DNA from: Cyclina sinensis | Taxonomy: Eukaryota > Mollusca > Bivalvia > Venerida > Veneridae | Assembly (NCBI GenBank): GCA_012932295.1 | Contig: JAAONU010000014.1 | Span: 18,654,251-18,718,250 of the forward strand | Reading direction: 5' to 3' | DNA: 64,000 nucleotides | Part shown: positions 46,918 to 59,390 of the stretch, in pieces | Layout: every line of letters begins with the position of its first letter | Position numbering within the stretch: position 1 is the first letter of the stretch | Made by a program: the position numbers and the translations under genes | Notes under the pieces: model-generated | Database searches by the model: none | Seen by the model: the letters and a program-made list of their open reading frames with translations, nothing else | Told to the model about the DNA's origin: nothing

Positions 46918-49262
46918 GAAACTAACCTCGTACATCTGCGTGAAAGCCAGTCGCTAACCTTTGACCTTAGTGTGTACACCGGTAACATTCTCTGACATCA
47001 GAGTATAAGCCGGTGATTTTACTCGTACGTCGTCGTTTCAGATGGAAACTAACCTCGTACATCGGTGTGTAGGCCGGTAGGTTACCATTAACATCAGCGG
47101 GTAAGCCGGTCATTATCTCGTACGTCGGCGTATCAGCTGATAACTTAACTCGTACGTCGGCGTGTAAGCGGATAACCTACATCGTTGGCGTATTAGCCGG
47201 TAACAAACTCGTCATCGGCTTGTAAACTCGTAACTTACCTTGTATGCCGGCGTGTAAGTCGGCTACTTACCTCGAACGATAGGCGTTTAAGCCAGTAACT
47301 AACACAGATCGGCGTATAAGCCGGTAACAAATCTCGTGAATCGGAGTGTTTAGCCAATAATTAACTCATACATCGGCTTGTAAACCAGTAACTAATCTCG
47401 TACGTCGGTGTGAACGCCATAAACTAAACTCGTATGTCGACGTGTCAACCGGTATATAAATCTGACATCAGCGTGAATGCCGGTAACTGTCCTTTGATTT
47501 CAGCAAGTAAGCCGTTTACTAACTTCGTAAATATTCTTGAATGACGGCAACTAATCTCTGACATCAGCGTGTAAGCCGTTAGCTTAACTATGACATCAGA
47601 GTGTAAGCCGGTCACATACCTCTGACGTCTCCGTGAAAGCCTTTAGTTAACCTCGTATTTCAGCTTTTAAGCTGGTAACTGACCTCATACGTCGGTGTAG
47701 GCAGGTACTTAAGCTTTGACGTCAACCTGAAAGCCGGTAACTCACCTCGTACATCGAAGGGTAAGCCGATAACTCACACGTACGCCGGCTTGTAGCCAGT
47801 AACCAACCTCTACCGTCGGCGTGTAAGCCGTAAACTAAACTCGTACGTCGGTATTCAAACCGGTTACTTACTCCTGATTTCACCATTTAAGCTGGAAACT
47901 AAACTTTGACATCAGCATGTAAGTGGGTAATTAATCTCTAACCTTTGTGTGTGAAATGTAATTAACCTCGTACGTCAGCGTGTGAGCCAGTAACTGACCT
48001 CATACGTCGGCATGAAGTACGGTACTTAACCTTTGACATCAGTGTGTAAGCCGGTAAATAACCTTGTACGTCTGCGTGTAAGCCGGAGACTAACCTCAGA
48101 CATCAGCGTGTATGCACACAACAGACAACGTGAACCGGCGTGTAGGCCGGTACTAAACCTTTTATGTCAGTGTGGTAGTCGGTAACTAATCTCAGCCATT
48201 AGCATGTTTACCGGTAACTCATCTCTGAAGGCAGCGTGTAACCTGGTAATTAATAACGTACGTCAGCGTGTAAGCCAGTAACTACAGTAACTAACATCCG
48301 ACGCAAGCGTGTAAGCCGTTTAATAATCTCTGACGTCAACGTTTAAGCCGGAAATTTGCCTCGTACGTCGGCATGTTGGCCAGTACTTGACCCTTTACGT
48401 CAACATGTAAGCCGGTAACTTACTTGTAAGCCTGCATGTTAACCGGTAACTAACCTCTGACATCATCGTGTAAGCCGGTAACTTCTATCTGACGTCAACG
48501 TAAAAACCAGTAACAAGTCTCTGATTTCAGCAAGTAAATTGGTAACTTTTATTTTACGTCAGCGGTTTAGTCAGTATTTCTAGACGTCAGAGTTTAAGCC
48601 GCTGGTTAATCCCGTATGTCGGCGTATAAAACGGTTACTAACCTCTGACGTCAGCATAAAAGCCTGTTACTTTGTACATCGGAGTGTTAGCTGGTAATTA
48701 ATCGCGTACATCGGCTTGTACGCCAGTGACGAACCTCTGACATTAGCGTGTAAGCCGGTAACCTAACCTCTAATATCAGCTTGTAAGCCGGTAACTAGCC
48801 TCTGACATCAGCATATAAGCCGGTTATTAACCTCTGACATCAGCATGTATGCCAGTATCGAACCTTTGATATCAGCATATAAGACGGTAACTAACCTCTG
48901 ATATCAGAATGTAAGTCGGTAACTAACATCTAACATCAGCATGTAAGCCGGTAACTAACCTCTGACATAGCGTGAAAGGCTGTAAGTAACCTCTGACATC
49001 AGCATGTAAGTCGGTAACTAACCTCCGACATAGCTTGTAAGCCCGTAACTTACCTCTGACATCAGCATGTCAACCGGTTACTTACCTCTGACATAGCGTG
49101 TAAGCCGGTAACTAACCTCTGACATAGCGTGTAAGACGTTGACTTATCTCATTTCGACGTGTAAGGTGGTTAAGTATTTCCGTACGTCAGCATGTAAGTC
49201 GGTAACTAACTTCTGAGGTCGGCGTGTAAGCAGGTAATAAATCTCGTTCGTCGGCGTGCACA
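46918..49262. repeat. Diverged minisatellite, ~32-bp unit, about 70 copies
   Basis: The unit reads 'taagccggtaactaacct' followed by either 'ctgacatcagcgtg' or 'cgtacgtcggcgtg'. Two versions intermix, with the TGACATCAG form dominant at 48400-49140 and the GTACGTCGG form at 47000-47900. Copies vary in length by one or two bases and 10-30 percent in sequence. It is much more GC- and CpG-rich than its surroundings and holds no reading frame. It lies in the intron between the lectin exons and the first following EGF exon. Confidence 0.88.
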
Positions 49263-49548
49263 AATTGGAAATTACCGCGTTCTTGCGATAACACATTGAG
49301 AATAAAAATTTGCATGAGCCCGAGTATTTTCATTTCATGGAATAGCCAACACGAAAAGCAAAATGTGTTAGGGAAGTACATTTACAAAAAATATTAAGAG
49401 TTTACACCAAATATTGTTGACTGCCTTTATAGTACAGCCAACCTCTTGTTTATTGTAAGCTTACAGGAAAACCACATCTATGAATAAAGTTCAAATATGA
49501 AGAAAAAAGTTTTGTATAAACGTGGACTACCTTTCTACATAAAAAAAC

Positions 49549-51310
49549 AACAACAACAGGGCCATGATAGCCCTGAATCGCTTAACTGAGTCAAACTGGC
49601 CAATTTTCATGATTATATATATAATCATGAAACTATGGTAATAGTTTTAATCATGAACATATGATTATACATAGCATATATTGTTTTATTGTATTTTGGA
49701 ATCAGGCCAGTGGTTTGTAAGATTATCAAAGCTGTCAAACAACTGTCATGCAGACATTGCGAAATATGCCTCTGTTGGCCGCCTAAGAGGCCATAACTCT
49801 GAAACACATGATGAGATCAGGTTTGTTCATAAAATGAAAGCATATCTATTGTTTATAAATGTTAAGTAAAAGTTTAATTGAAATTATAACGATTGAAAGC
49901 TTATTACTGAGACGTAAGTTCGAAAAATCTATCTTTAATATCTGTGACCTTGACCTTGATACCAGTGTCCTCAAACCCTAAATCAGTGGTAGACGGTCTA
50001 TACAATGTGTTTATGTACCAAATGTCTAAAATATCGTTCAATAAATGAAGGCTCTATATAGAAAAGTGGAGCAATATATTTTAGCCTATGTGATCTTGAC
50101 ATTGATCTCTTTGAAAGGTTATGCGAATGAAAGGTACGTTGAAAATTAAAATATAAAATTTGGTCAATAAAAGCTGTATGACAGAAAGTAGAAAATTTAT
50201 GTTTAGCCTCGGGTACTACATTGACTTTGACTCGATGACTTCAAACCGCGCCTAAGGGTAGAAGTTAATACAGGGTACCTAAATACCTAAAATATTGCTC
50301 AATAAATTAAGGGTCTAAATGAGATAAAGTAAAACAATCTATTTTTAGCCATTGTGACATTGACCACAATGTATAGTAGAGATTTATGCAAGGTGCTTAT
50401 ATACCAAATATCTAAAATTTCAGTAATGAAGAAAGGCTCTATGAGGAAAAGTATAAAAATCTATTTTTAGCCTCGGTAGATAGACTCTACTGACCTAAAA
50501 CCCCATTTAAGTGAGCGGTCCTTGCAAGTTACCTATTTCTTTCTATATATTTAAGATATAAGTCAATTAAGGACATGTTGTTTCTGACAATTAGTTTTTT
50601 TCCTATAAAGTTTATAAAAAACAAATTAGCCCTGAGGCTGAGCCAATTTTGACCACAGAGCCATGGTTTGAACAAACTTCGAAGAGAACCCATAGGCCAC
50701 ATTGAACATCACTTAAAGCAAGACCTTGTGATTTCTGACAAAATTCAATCCTTTTTTCTATGTTAATCTATAGAAAATATGCATAGTTTGGCTCTTTAAA
50801 GGGGCATATCTTTAGACCCTATGACTGGATCTGGCCAGTTTAAGAAAGACACCAAAATCTTTTGCTGGTCAATGGATTGTATAACTTTGAATGAAATCAG
50901 ATAAAAACTAAAAGCATTTCCATCTAAACAAGGCACAATATGCCGATTTGCCCTAACCATAACTCCACAATGCAGGATGGAACCATGTCGTATAATGAAA
51001 GGAATCAAGATCTCTTGGTGATACTAGTTTTTGCAAGTTTGGTTAAAATCAAATCAAAATGAAACGGCTATCAAACAAGGCCAAATATGCCTCTTTTAGC
51101 CTTTTCAACGCATGATGGGACCAGGCCTTTTCAAGAATGAACCCGAGATCTATTGGTGATACAAGCTCTGTGCCAGTTTTGTTCAAATTAAATCAAAAAT
51201 GAAACTTCTGTTGCTCAGACAAACAAATTGTTGACGCATGCATGGACGACATACAAAAGGCGATCACAAAAGCTCACCATAACCACAAAGTGGTCAGGTG
51301 AGCTAAAAAC
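49549..51310. mobile_element. Dispersed repeat with 'ctcacctgag'-type ends, copy 2
   Basis: It begins 'acaacaacagggccatgata' plus 'gccctgaatcgcttaactga' and ends 'aaagtggtcaggtgagctaa' plus 'aaac', the same end pair as 8095-10115. The interior repeats 'ccaaatatctaaaat' and 'atctatttttagcctcggta' modules at 49920-50480 and the '...gccatggtttgaacaaactt' module near 50660. No reading frame of note, so probably non-autonomous. Confidence 0.65.
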
Positions 51311-52662
51311 GGTGTTGGTACTTTTAATGTGAGCATTTTATTGTGCTTTACTGTACATGTATTTCAAATGAAATAAACGCGAAGATGCGGTTATCTGGAC
51401 CTTTTCTGTTATAATAGATAACTGTACATGCAGATGGACAGATTATCTGACTGTAGTTAGATCTGAAAACAACCCATTCAATTCTATCTTCTTGTAAATC
51501 TGAATATCTGGATTTTCAGTATTGTTATTTATATCCCACCCAATGAGACTGCATCTTATGATGCGTCTTTGTGGTTAACTTGTACACACGGCTTGTGAAT
51601 GTTGAGTGTGTAAACTTCTGTAGCATGTTTAGATAATCTTGAATATTTTGAAAATAGTTGTGTTTCGTAGGAAAGTTAATTCTCCTTCGCTTAATATAAG
51701 TTTATTAAAGCTTTGGTTTGTAATTAATTAAGATATGAGCAAGGTGACGAAAATAGTCAAGTAAATGGGCCTGTTTATTTAAGTATACATGCAGTGTCTA
51801 TCAAATGTCAAAAGCTATTTGAAATTTTTCCACACACAATTATCTCAATATTTTATAAGATTTTCTCAATTACCTGTTATGTTTATGGCAGAAAACGACT
51901 GAGTTATTTGGGATCTCAGGTAAATATAGATTTTTTCACATTATTTCCAATTGTTAAAAATAGAAACTGATTTACCTTTAAAAACTTGAAAGCTAGGCAC
52001 TGATTTGCTGACTGAAAGGTCATGAGAAGGTGGCCTTTTTTTGGAGACGTTAAGATCCTAATAGCAGAGCGTTATTTAAGAGCTGATTTTAATCAGATTG
52101 ATGAACAGGGTAATGATAAGCAACATTTGAAATGACTGTATGTAGGAATTGACTGTTTAATAGGCTTAAAGATTGCTGACGTGAGTTCGGAAATTGCTTT
52201 GCATATATTGAAATCCTTTTGCTATTGACATCAGATTTTTCCAAAAGTAGAAGTAATGCACCAAAATAGACACCGTTAAGGAAATTGCTTTTTCTTAAGA
52301 ACTACAAACACATTTTAGCTAGAGTAAATAAATCTTATTTAGCTTTTATACAAATAATAACGAAATAATTTGGAATGTGACAGACAAGAGCTTCTAGGGC
52401 AAAGACATCAAAAACATGACGCCACTCATTTATCCATTCATCTGCGTGTACAAATAAGAAAAATGTTCGTCGGATTTATTTTGTCTTAAAATTTCAACGT
52501 TTCGTAAGTTCGCTCCGCCACCCACATGGCGAATACAATACTAAACCGTAGCTATTTACGGTTACCTTTTCGCCTCGCTACGCGAAAAGGCCAAGGATTA
52601 GCAATTTGTCGCGTGTTTACAATTTTTGCCCTCAACCTGAAAATGCGAAAGCAAACATTTAC
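51311..52662 (-). other. Intron, no feature recognised
   Basis: Unique AT-rich sequence from the end of the dispersed repeat to the lectin exon. Nothing coding or repetitive is clear. Confidence 0.45.
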
Positions 52663-52893
52663 CTCCAGTTATTTTAACATCGCAAAGGACCAGTTGTGTA
52701 CGCACTCCTGTCAGTTCTATCCTTACTTGGTTCCCGGCTACAGGTGTTTTACACAGTACAATAATAGTTTCATTTTTGGGGGCAACGTCGTCGTGCCTGT
52801 AGCATTGCTGACGATAAGTTGGTATAAAGGATTTGTCCCCTTTATGAGCCTTGCTCACGTTCTCAACATACACCGCAAAACCTTTAAAGTTAC
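52663..52893 (-). CDS. F-type lectin-like domain, second exon
   Basis: 231 bp, phase 1-1, acceptor TTTCAG, donor GTAAAT. It encodes the second half of an F-type lectin (fucolectin, F5/8C-like jelly-roll) domain: NFKGFAVYVENVSKA, then QQCYRHDDV, ETIIVLCKTPVAGNQVRIEL and QLVLCDVKITG. The GFxVYV strand, the paired CY/LC cysteines and the final LCxVxITG strand are family hallmarks. The F-type arginine and glutamate sugar-binding motif is not clearly preserved (GNQVRI where GRYV is usual), so fucose binding is uncertain. Confidence 0.8.
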
Positions 52894-53383
52894 CTGAAAT
52901 GCAACGTCAACTTATATATTTCCATTTGTAATAGCTTTTTATCCAAACTTTGCTAATGTCTTAAATAAACCATTTTTTTCTAATAAGGAAAGATTTTGAC
53001 GACATTAGTTATGACTTCGGCCATGTGAATAAAAGGATTTTTGGTTAACCGCTAAAAAATGAAATTTGAATGCCCAGAAAAGTTAATGAAAATTCTGACA
53101 TTTAAGTAGATCTGCCTTTTATAAGCTATCAGTTTATTTTGCATTAAAGGTAAACAAAACGTGCTACTCAGCTAACAAAAAACATTTTGCAGATTTTTCT
53201 TTCCACTCACTGAAATAGAGACCTTAATTTAACATATGAGATAAGTATTTGAAGAAAAGTAACTTTAAGCGTTTCAGAAAATATAGCTGAAACTCTAACA
53301 AAATTCAAACTTTCAGAGTAAGATTGTTAACTAAGGCGCAGAGAAAACATGTAGAATAGCACTGAAAGACATTTTTAACCCAC
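52894..53383 (-). other. Intron between the two lectin exons
   Basis: 490 bp, starts GTGGGT and ends TTTCAG on the minus strand. No other feature seen. Confidence 0.7.
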
Positions 53384-53596
53384 CCAATTTTTCTTTTTGA
53401 GTAACTATCATCAGATCCCTAATTATCTCTTTTGTCGGTAACCAGACTTTCCAAAATGGGTTGGTTTTCTTCCAAGAACTGCTTGCCTTAGCGGTGTAGC
53501 TACATGTACCAGGGTCTCCGTCGTTCGCTAATTCAGAATACTTTGGCGGAGAGATATTATCTAAATGTCTTGCAAATTGTCCTTCCGCTATGTCTC
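53384..53596 (-). CDS. F-type lectin-like domain, first exon
   Basis: 213 bp, phase 1-1. The acceptor is ATCTAG and the donor GTGGGT. It encodes DIAEGQFARHLDNISPPKYS, then ELANDGDPGTCSYT, NPFWKVWLP and IIRDLMIVTQKEKLG. This matches the opening of F-type lectin/F5-8C-like domains (NxAxGKxAxQS, LAxDGN, PWWxVDLG, IxxVxI), with WKVWLP in place of WWRVDLG. It joins the exon at 52663-52893 by a Gly codon to give one complete domain of about 145 residues. Confidence 0.78.
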
Positions 53597-55399
53597 CTAG
53601 ATAAAACGGGTTATTGGGAATTTAAAAATATGATAGCAAAGGCTCTTATAAAAATTCATTTACAGTTTTCACAATTGTGCAAATTTCAGTAATAGTTTTA
53701 AGAGTGAACATCAGATTAAAAATGTCTTAATGAAAGGTATTACTTATGACATAAGATTTTATTTCATTTGTTCCCAAGCTAACGTTTGACGATTTTCAAG
53801 AACGAACCAGATATTGTCATTTGTCTTCTAGTTATGTGCTAATCTAATATTACAGGTGTTTTGATCCCAAATTTCTCCAGCAAAAATAATAAAAGTTTTT
53901 AATTTAACTTTTTTCTTTTAACAAGTCCTGAGTACCTGAAGCATTCAAATTTTCTCTTAAATCAAACATGTATGTAACTGAGATAGATCAACAAAGAAAA
54001 CATATATAGACAATAAGAAAAGACAGGGTACACATAGAAAGAGTGCTTTAAAAAGCGTGCTTCAAATAACATCGAAATGAAAGAAGCGATCAATAACATT
54101 GACAATTTTGATATAGAAATTCTGTTAAACCAAGCATCAATTCTCGATAACTTTAGTTTTTGACGGATTATATTCAAATTTAAAACATTTCTTTGTGTTT
54201 GTATTTTTACCAAACATGATATTCGTGTTTAGTTTATTTTACCCCGATATGTTCTTTAGAAACGGTATTTCTATATAATAGTTAGTGTATGATTGGGGTA
54301 TAAATTGCCCGTAATTGATCATAACTTCCAAAACAGTCTATTCTTTAACGACAAGTTTTCCGAAATCTCTTCTAGAGAGCATAACGATACAATCTACTGG
54401 CATATCATTAGCCTCAGATATTACTACCCCGTCTTGAGCTCTAGCTTCTTCAGGAGTGTTTATTATTATTTATCTCTACAATACAGATGGTGCTTACTTG
54501 ATGGTACAGAGAAACATTAGAAATTTCCGTGTCTCCACATATTCTGTTATTTTCAATTTCTCTTAAAATACAAGAAACCAAATACTAAAAATAAAAACTA
54601 GGCAGTTTAATGAATAATTATATTAATAACATGTTTTAATAAATTGTATAACTTTCTTCTTCATACGAACATATAATTTCAGTAATAAGGCCATATTCAT
54701 GATATAAACAGTTTCACATAACAAACTGTTTCTTAAATTTTTTTTACAGTCCGTATGCTATTGTTAACGAACCACCATACTTTTCACTAAGAATCTACAA
54801 TTATTTTAGATTGTGCTACTTTTTTTTAAAGCAGCTCGTTCCCAGTTGAACGGTAGAATTATTTTTTTCTACATTCCCTCGTTACTGTTGGTGAAGTCTT
54901 TGTTTTCTGACAAAAGAAAACGCGGCTTGCGTAGGTCACATTGCACAGGAAAACGCATGTTTCGTAAACGTCCACTTGTGGAATTCCGGTTAATATAGAA
55001 TACAGTATCCCCGAAACAGGTGTTTGTTGTTGCACGTGACACGTTCGCAACATGGCGTCTTCACCAATCTCAGCACAGGCATTCGTTTGATGGATAAATG
55101 TCCCGAACCACTCCATTACCAACAAAGTACGAAAGTTCACAAGAATGAATCTAAAAGTCACTTTACTTCAAACATATTTTCTCTAATTTAAGTTGACAGA
55201 TGCATTCACTGTAACCCTTATTGTCTCTTTTTTTCTAAACATAGCAATCGAAAAGTGAAAATATTTTCCCCCGTACCTCTGATTTCTTTCAAATGCATTT
55301 CATTGCTTGTTCACAAAACTTTTTGTGACAACACTTCCGGTCTCCTACGAAAAAAATGGTATTAAATTGTTGAAACATCTCAATCAAGTTTCAGATGAA
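53597..55399 (-). other. Intron with a GC-richer open stretch of unknown meaning
   Basis: Mostly AT-rich intron. 54859-55161 (minus) is open for 100 codons, richer in GC than its surroundings and includes several cysteines (ACAEIGEDAMLRTCHV, YETCVFLCNVTYAS), but has no recognised domain and no clear splice sites. On the plus strand the same region holds 'gcacgtgac' and 'caacatggcgtc' motifs at about 55033-55056. Confidence 0.4.
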
Positions 55400-55421
55400 G
55401 TGTGTAAATAAACTGAAGTCT

Positions 55422-56189
55422 TCAGTAGACTTTATTTATATCTGTAACGGATCCTTTCATATTCTGGTCCTGTCGAATACCAAGATGTATGGGGTTACCT
55501 GTCTGCGGTTTAATACTGTCTCTGCGTTTCTTTGTTAAAACCATTATAAAGGATTTCGAAGCATTAACATTAAAATACCACTGGGTTGCACAGCCGTATA
55601 TTAAATCAACTAGTAACTGGAGATCGATAGGTAAAATTGCGATAAGTGATATGTTGTCTGCAAATGACGGGTTACCTGCCTTGACTGAGAAGACCTGCGA
55701 GCTTGATTTGCATGCCTGTAATGTATGCAATAGCCAATCTATGTACACAAGAAAAACGTGGAGGACCCTACTTGTCGCAGTCCACGAGTAATTTCGAAAG
55801 GGATCGTGGTTAAACCCTTAAACGCACAGTACAATTAAACATTTTCCAGTAATACATAGATTATCCAGCATAAAGAAAAGACCATGGTGCCATACAACGT
55901 CAAATGTCCTCTGTATGTCAAGAAAGGCAAATTAATAATATTTGCGTTCAGAGAGGTATAACACTATTTCCTCCAAGTTGTAAGCAGTTGTTTTACATCT
56001 ATATCCTGACTGAAAGCCTTGTTGGGCGCACGGGAAATCTGGGATAACAATCTTGAGAAATTTTGTCATCCTGTCTAGCAAAAAGTTTGTTGAAACAAGT
56101 AAGGAGAAATATTGGTCGGTAACTGTTGGGTTTAGTTTTATTTTTACCATTTTGATTTGTACAGAGAAATGATGATACTTGTTCTCCAC
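55422..56189 (-). pseudogene. LINE reverse transcriptase fragment
   Basis: Minus-strand frames show FPCAQQGFQSGYRCKTTAYN (the QxGFRxG-type block), AFLDIQRTFDVVWHHGLF (RT motif A with catalytic Asp) and AGNPSFADNISLIAI, where FADN stands for the usual Y/FADD, so the second catalytic Asp is lost. Two frame breaks occur between them. Confidence 0.8.
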
Positions 56190-56903
56190 AAGTTTGGTAT
56201 GCGTTCGTATTTGATTATTGAATTAGACAACCGTGTTAGTGTTACACTTAAGAAATTACCACCATAAATGACATTTTCATTGAGTATGTTATGTAGATCT
56301 TCCCGCTTTTTTCAATTGCCTATTGTTTTAGAAACCATGTTAGTAGTAATGAGGTCAGTGAGTATGTGACGTAGTAACGGAGGTTCTTCCGACATATATG
56401 TTGTTAAGGATTCTTGTATGGAATAATCAAAGGTTTTTTTCTCTTGATGGTGGAGTGCCTGTCGTAAAGTATAAGCAAAGTGATTTCTGAACCCCGTTAT
56501 AACATAGTTTTAGTAAGTTAACTGCAAATATGGTTTGGTTTACCTTGGCGTTTACGTATCAACTTCAAGAATAAACGGTGATCTGTTTCCGCTACATTGT
56601 CAATTTCTTGCAGAGATTTAGTAAAGAAGTCTTCAGCCTCACGTCATTGAATTCGTCAGAACATAGCTTTTGCTAATTAATAATGATGTTTAAGATTCAA
56701 ATTGGTGGCCCCGCTGGTGACCCTGCAAAATCCATATTTGCCTTGATTGCCTTGAATCTGAATGTGCTGATTTAACAGAATTCTTCCAATATGGCTTTGT
56801 GTGTGAGTTGTGTTTAGTTATAGATAGGACTGACTCTGCTGTATATATGTTATTCAGAATGTTGTCATTAATTTAATCGGGGGTTGCCTAGCTTGACCAT
56901 GTT

Positions 56904-57455
56904 TTATTTATAACTGGTAAATGCAAAGCTAATTATTTGTTTGGTACTGGAGTATTTGTTCATCACTGCATTTTTCCTAAGCAGTCGAGTAGGGTGCGTT
57001 ATTTCGTGTTTGTAGGAAGTACTGGATTTCATTTTATATGCTGCAAGAATAGGAAGGTGATCGCAAGTTAAAACCTCGCTTTCTTCAAGGATTTTATTTT
57101 CGCATACAGAGTAAAATAATTGGTCTTTAACTAAAATATGGCCAGTCGAGGATATTTTAGGAACAAATGAATAATCTAGTTCTTTACATAAATCGAGAAC
57201 TAATAAGCTTTTCAGATTATTATTGAGAACAAGTGATGTAAATGCCGTCGATTTCGAGTCAACCGTTTGCAATTTTAAAAGATTTATATTTAACATTTTA
57301 CCAAAGTCGCCCGCTAAAATTACCTTCCATTGCTTACTATAAAAAGAAATTAATGACTGTATATCTCTCAGGGTGTTTCTGTATGATTCAATATTTTTAT
57401 CTGCAGGTATATACATATGCCGAATACAAAAAGTGGTGCAGTGTGCCGGAATCAT
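56904..57455 (-). pseudogene. LINE apurinic-type endonuclease fragment
   Basis: Minus-strand open stretch of 183 codons: VYIPADKN-type block (MYIPADKNIESYRNTLRDIQ), QWKVILAGDFG where GDFN is usual, and ends SEVLTCDHLPILAAY, matching the SDHxPI signature of LINE endonucleases. The loss of Asn in GDFN and of Ser in SDH suggests inactivity. Confidence 0.78.
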
Positions 57456-58754
57456 AATTCAATACCTGTTATTCGGTTATTTTCGAATAATTCAATCTGT
57501 GATACATTGTTAATGTATTCCTTTTTTGTATAATATCGCGGTACCATCTTTGCCGCATCTAGCATGTGAATACTGATTTAAAGAAGGGTTTGCTGTTACG
57601 TTTGATATACCTTGTATGAATAGTGTTAATAAAGTGAGCAGACATGGGAAACAGTTTGTGTTCAGAAATCAGTGCAATAACAACGTTATATATATAACTT
57701 AGGTAGTGAATACGCAGACGACATTATGCTACATACGTTCCAGCATAAAAGGCTAAGAAACATTAGATAATTTATGTGTGTATAAATTTTTGTGATTAAG
57801 TGAACTTATTTATCGTCTGAACGTTTCGCGGTCCCATTCGTCTATATTTTCATTCATGTCGTCATACTCATGCCCCACCATGTATGACCAGTCCTTTGTG
57901 ACCGACTACTTCGATTATACCCACGATAGTTATTGCCCTTATCTTTACTATCGCTAATTGTCATGGTTATAGAGTTTGTCTTTTAAACCGTTACTGTGGG
58001 ATTCATATCTCCTGACGTTTCTTCCCCGCTCCCACTCAGACCTGTTCACACATTTACGTATTATAATTCCATCCGGCCACAAGATTTCATTATTAACGGT
58101 ATTCGCATCAGAATTGTGAAAATGTACTTTTGCTGCTGACCCATTACGACCGTAAACATGTTTATTTAGGAAAGGGTTATGTTTCTACATTTACGATAAT
58201 CGTACAAATCTTGCTCTGTTGGATCTGAATCTATATTACTATATTACCAACGAAATATAAAACAATTTTTATTCGCTTAACAGCAACAAATTTGTCGGAA
58301 CTTGACTTTCGTTTGTTAAGTTGATAAAAATTTGATTTTCTGGAACATAAGTTTCAGACGTGCTTCTGTTCTGGGACATATTCTTTGATTGTATTTGGTA
58401 ATAAGTCCCACAGGAACGTTTAGTTGGATTTTATTCTTGCAACAGTTCACGATTTTTAGTATTTAAAAAAGATGGTCTTTTCATTTGATCTCACGCCCTA
58501 CGGCCCCTCTGTTTCTGTAACTTTCCGGTCTGTTTTATCACAGTTTTTATGCACAGGTTTCGACGATACAGATGTGGCCTCAAGGGCGGCTTTGCTGTAA
58601 CTTTGTTGCCTTTCAGATTTCGGAGACGTCTGTATGTCGCTGATCAGATGTGAAGCTGCGTTCTGACATCAGTTTTCAGTTTATGGACAGCAGATTGAAC
58701 GGATTGTTTGAGCTTTGCTAAGTATACCATTAGTTGTGGACTGAATGACATGCA

Positions 58755-59375
58755 TTACATTAATGATTTTTCCCAAGTCATTTCTTTTTTCAGAATTGAT
58801 GGCCAAATCCTTCCTTTGTCTGCTATCTCGGAAATATCAGCTTGTATTTTAAATAATATTGGTGGTTCATCTATAGCTGTGAACTGGGGGACGTTTGGGA
58901 CGTCACCGTTTACGTCTTGGTCAGTCTTAATTGTGATATCGTAGTTTGATATTTTAACATTTGCGAATACTTCGTAAATACCATGTATTCGGCTGCCGTT
59001 AATGAACATCTGTAGCACATAGTAATCATTTGCGCATTTTTCTTCTCTTGTCGCATAGGAGGAGTTTTTGCTCTTGACGAGTTTGTCGATTGGGCATTCT
59101 GGGTAACAGTTAGCTCTTTCCGGAAGACGTATGCAGTAGTCATTAGCACTGTCATAGTCATTTCTACAGTACCTTAGCACCAAAAGTACATACTGCTTTT
59201 TTAGGAGGCCTTGTAAGCTGTTGTCAAGATCTTGAAAAACCTGCTGTTGCGAGAAATTGTCATCATTATCTCAATCGTAACTACTTATGCTTAAAGCTTT
59301 GTCATGTTTCTCTTTCTTAATTTGTAACAGTTTATCGTTGGCTATAACTTTAGTGTCCGTTTCGTCAACATCCAT
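58755..59375 (-). pseudogene. LINE ORF1-like segment
   Basis: One minus-strand frame from ATG 59375 (MDVDETDTKVIANDKLLQIK) to 58755, with a single in-frame TGA near 59271. It includes NCYPECPIDKLVKSK and YYVLQMFINGSRIHGIYEVF. I do not recognise a fold; its place upstream of the endonuclease suggests ORF1 of the LINE. An independent gene cannot be excluded. Confidence 0.5.
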
Positions 59376-59390
59376 TTAACTTGATCAACT

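Larger units (their letters stand above)
55400..59390 (-). mobile_element. Degenerate non-LTR retrotransposon (LINE)
   Basis: On the minus strand, in order: an ORF1-like frame starting at ATG 59375, an endonuclease segment (57455-56904) and a reverse transcriptase segment (56189-55422). Many frame breaks and stops occur. It lies within the intron between the EGF exon 61322-61480 and the lectin exon, in the same orientation as the gene. No LTRs or clear target duplications were found. Confidence 0.8.

Noticed and set aside
46918..49262. CRISPR-like array
   Set aside because: Units of about 32 bp are contiguous and diverged, with no separate conserved repeats and unique spacers, and the setting is eukaryotic.
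49604..49632. Hairpin 'ttcatgattatatat/ataatcatgaaa' as a regulatory RNA
   Set aside because: It is a short AT palindrome inside a dispersed repeat with no other sign of function.
52526..52897. 123-codon plus-strand frame
   Set aside because: It is antisense to the lectin exon 52663-52893, whose minus-strand reading has splice sites and a recognisable domain.
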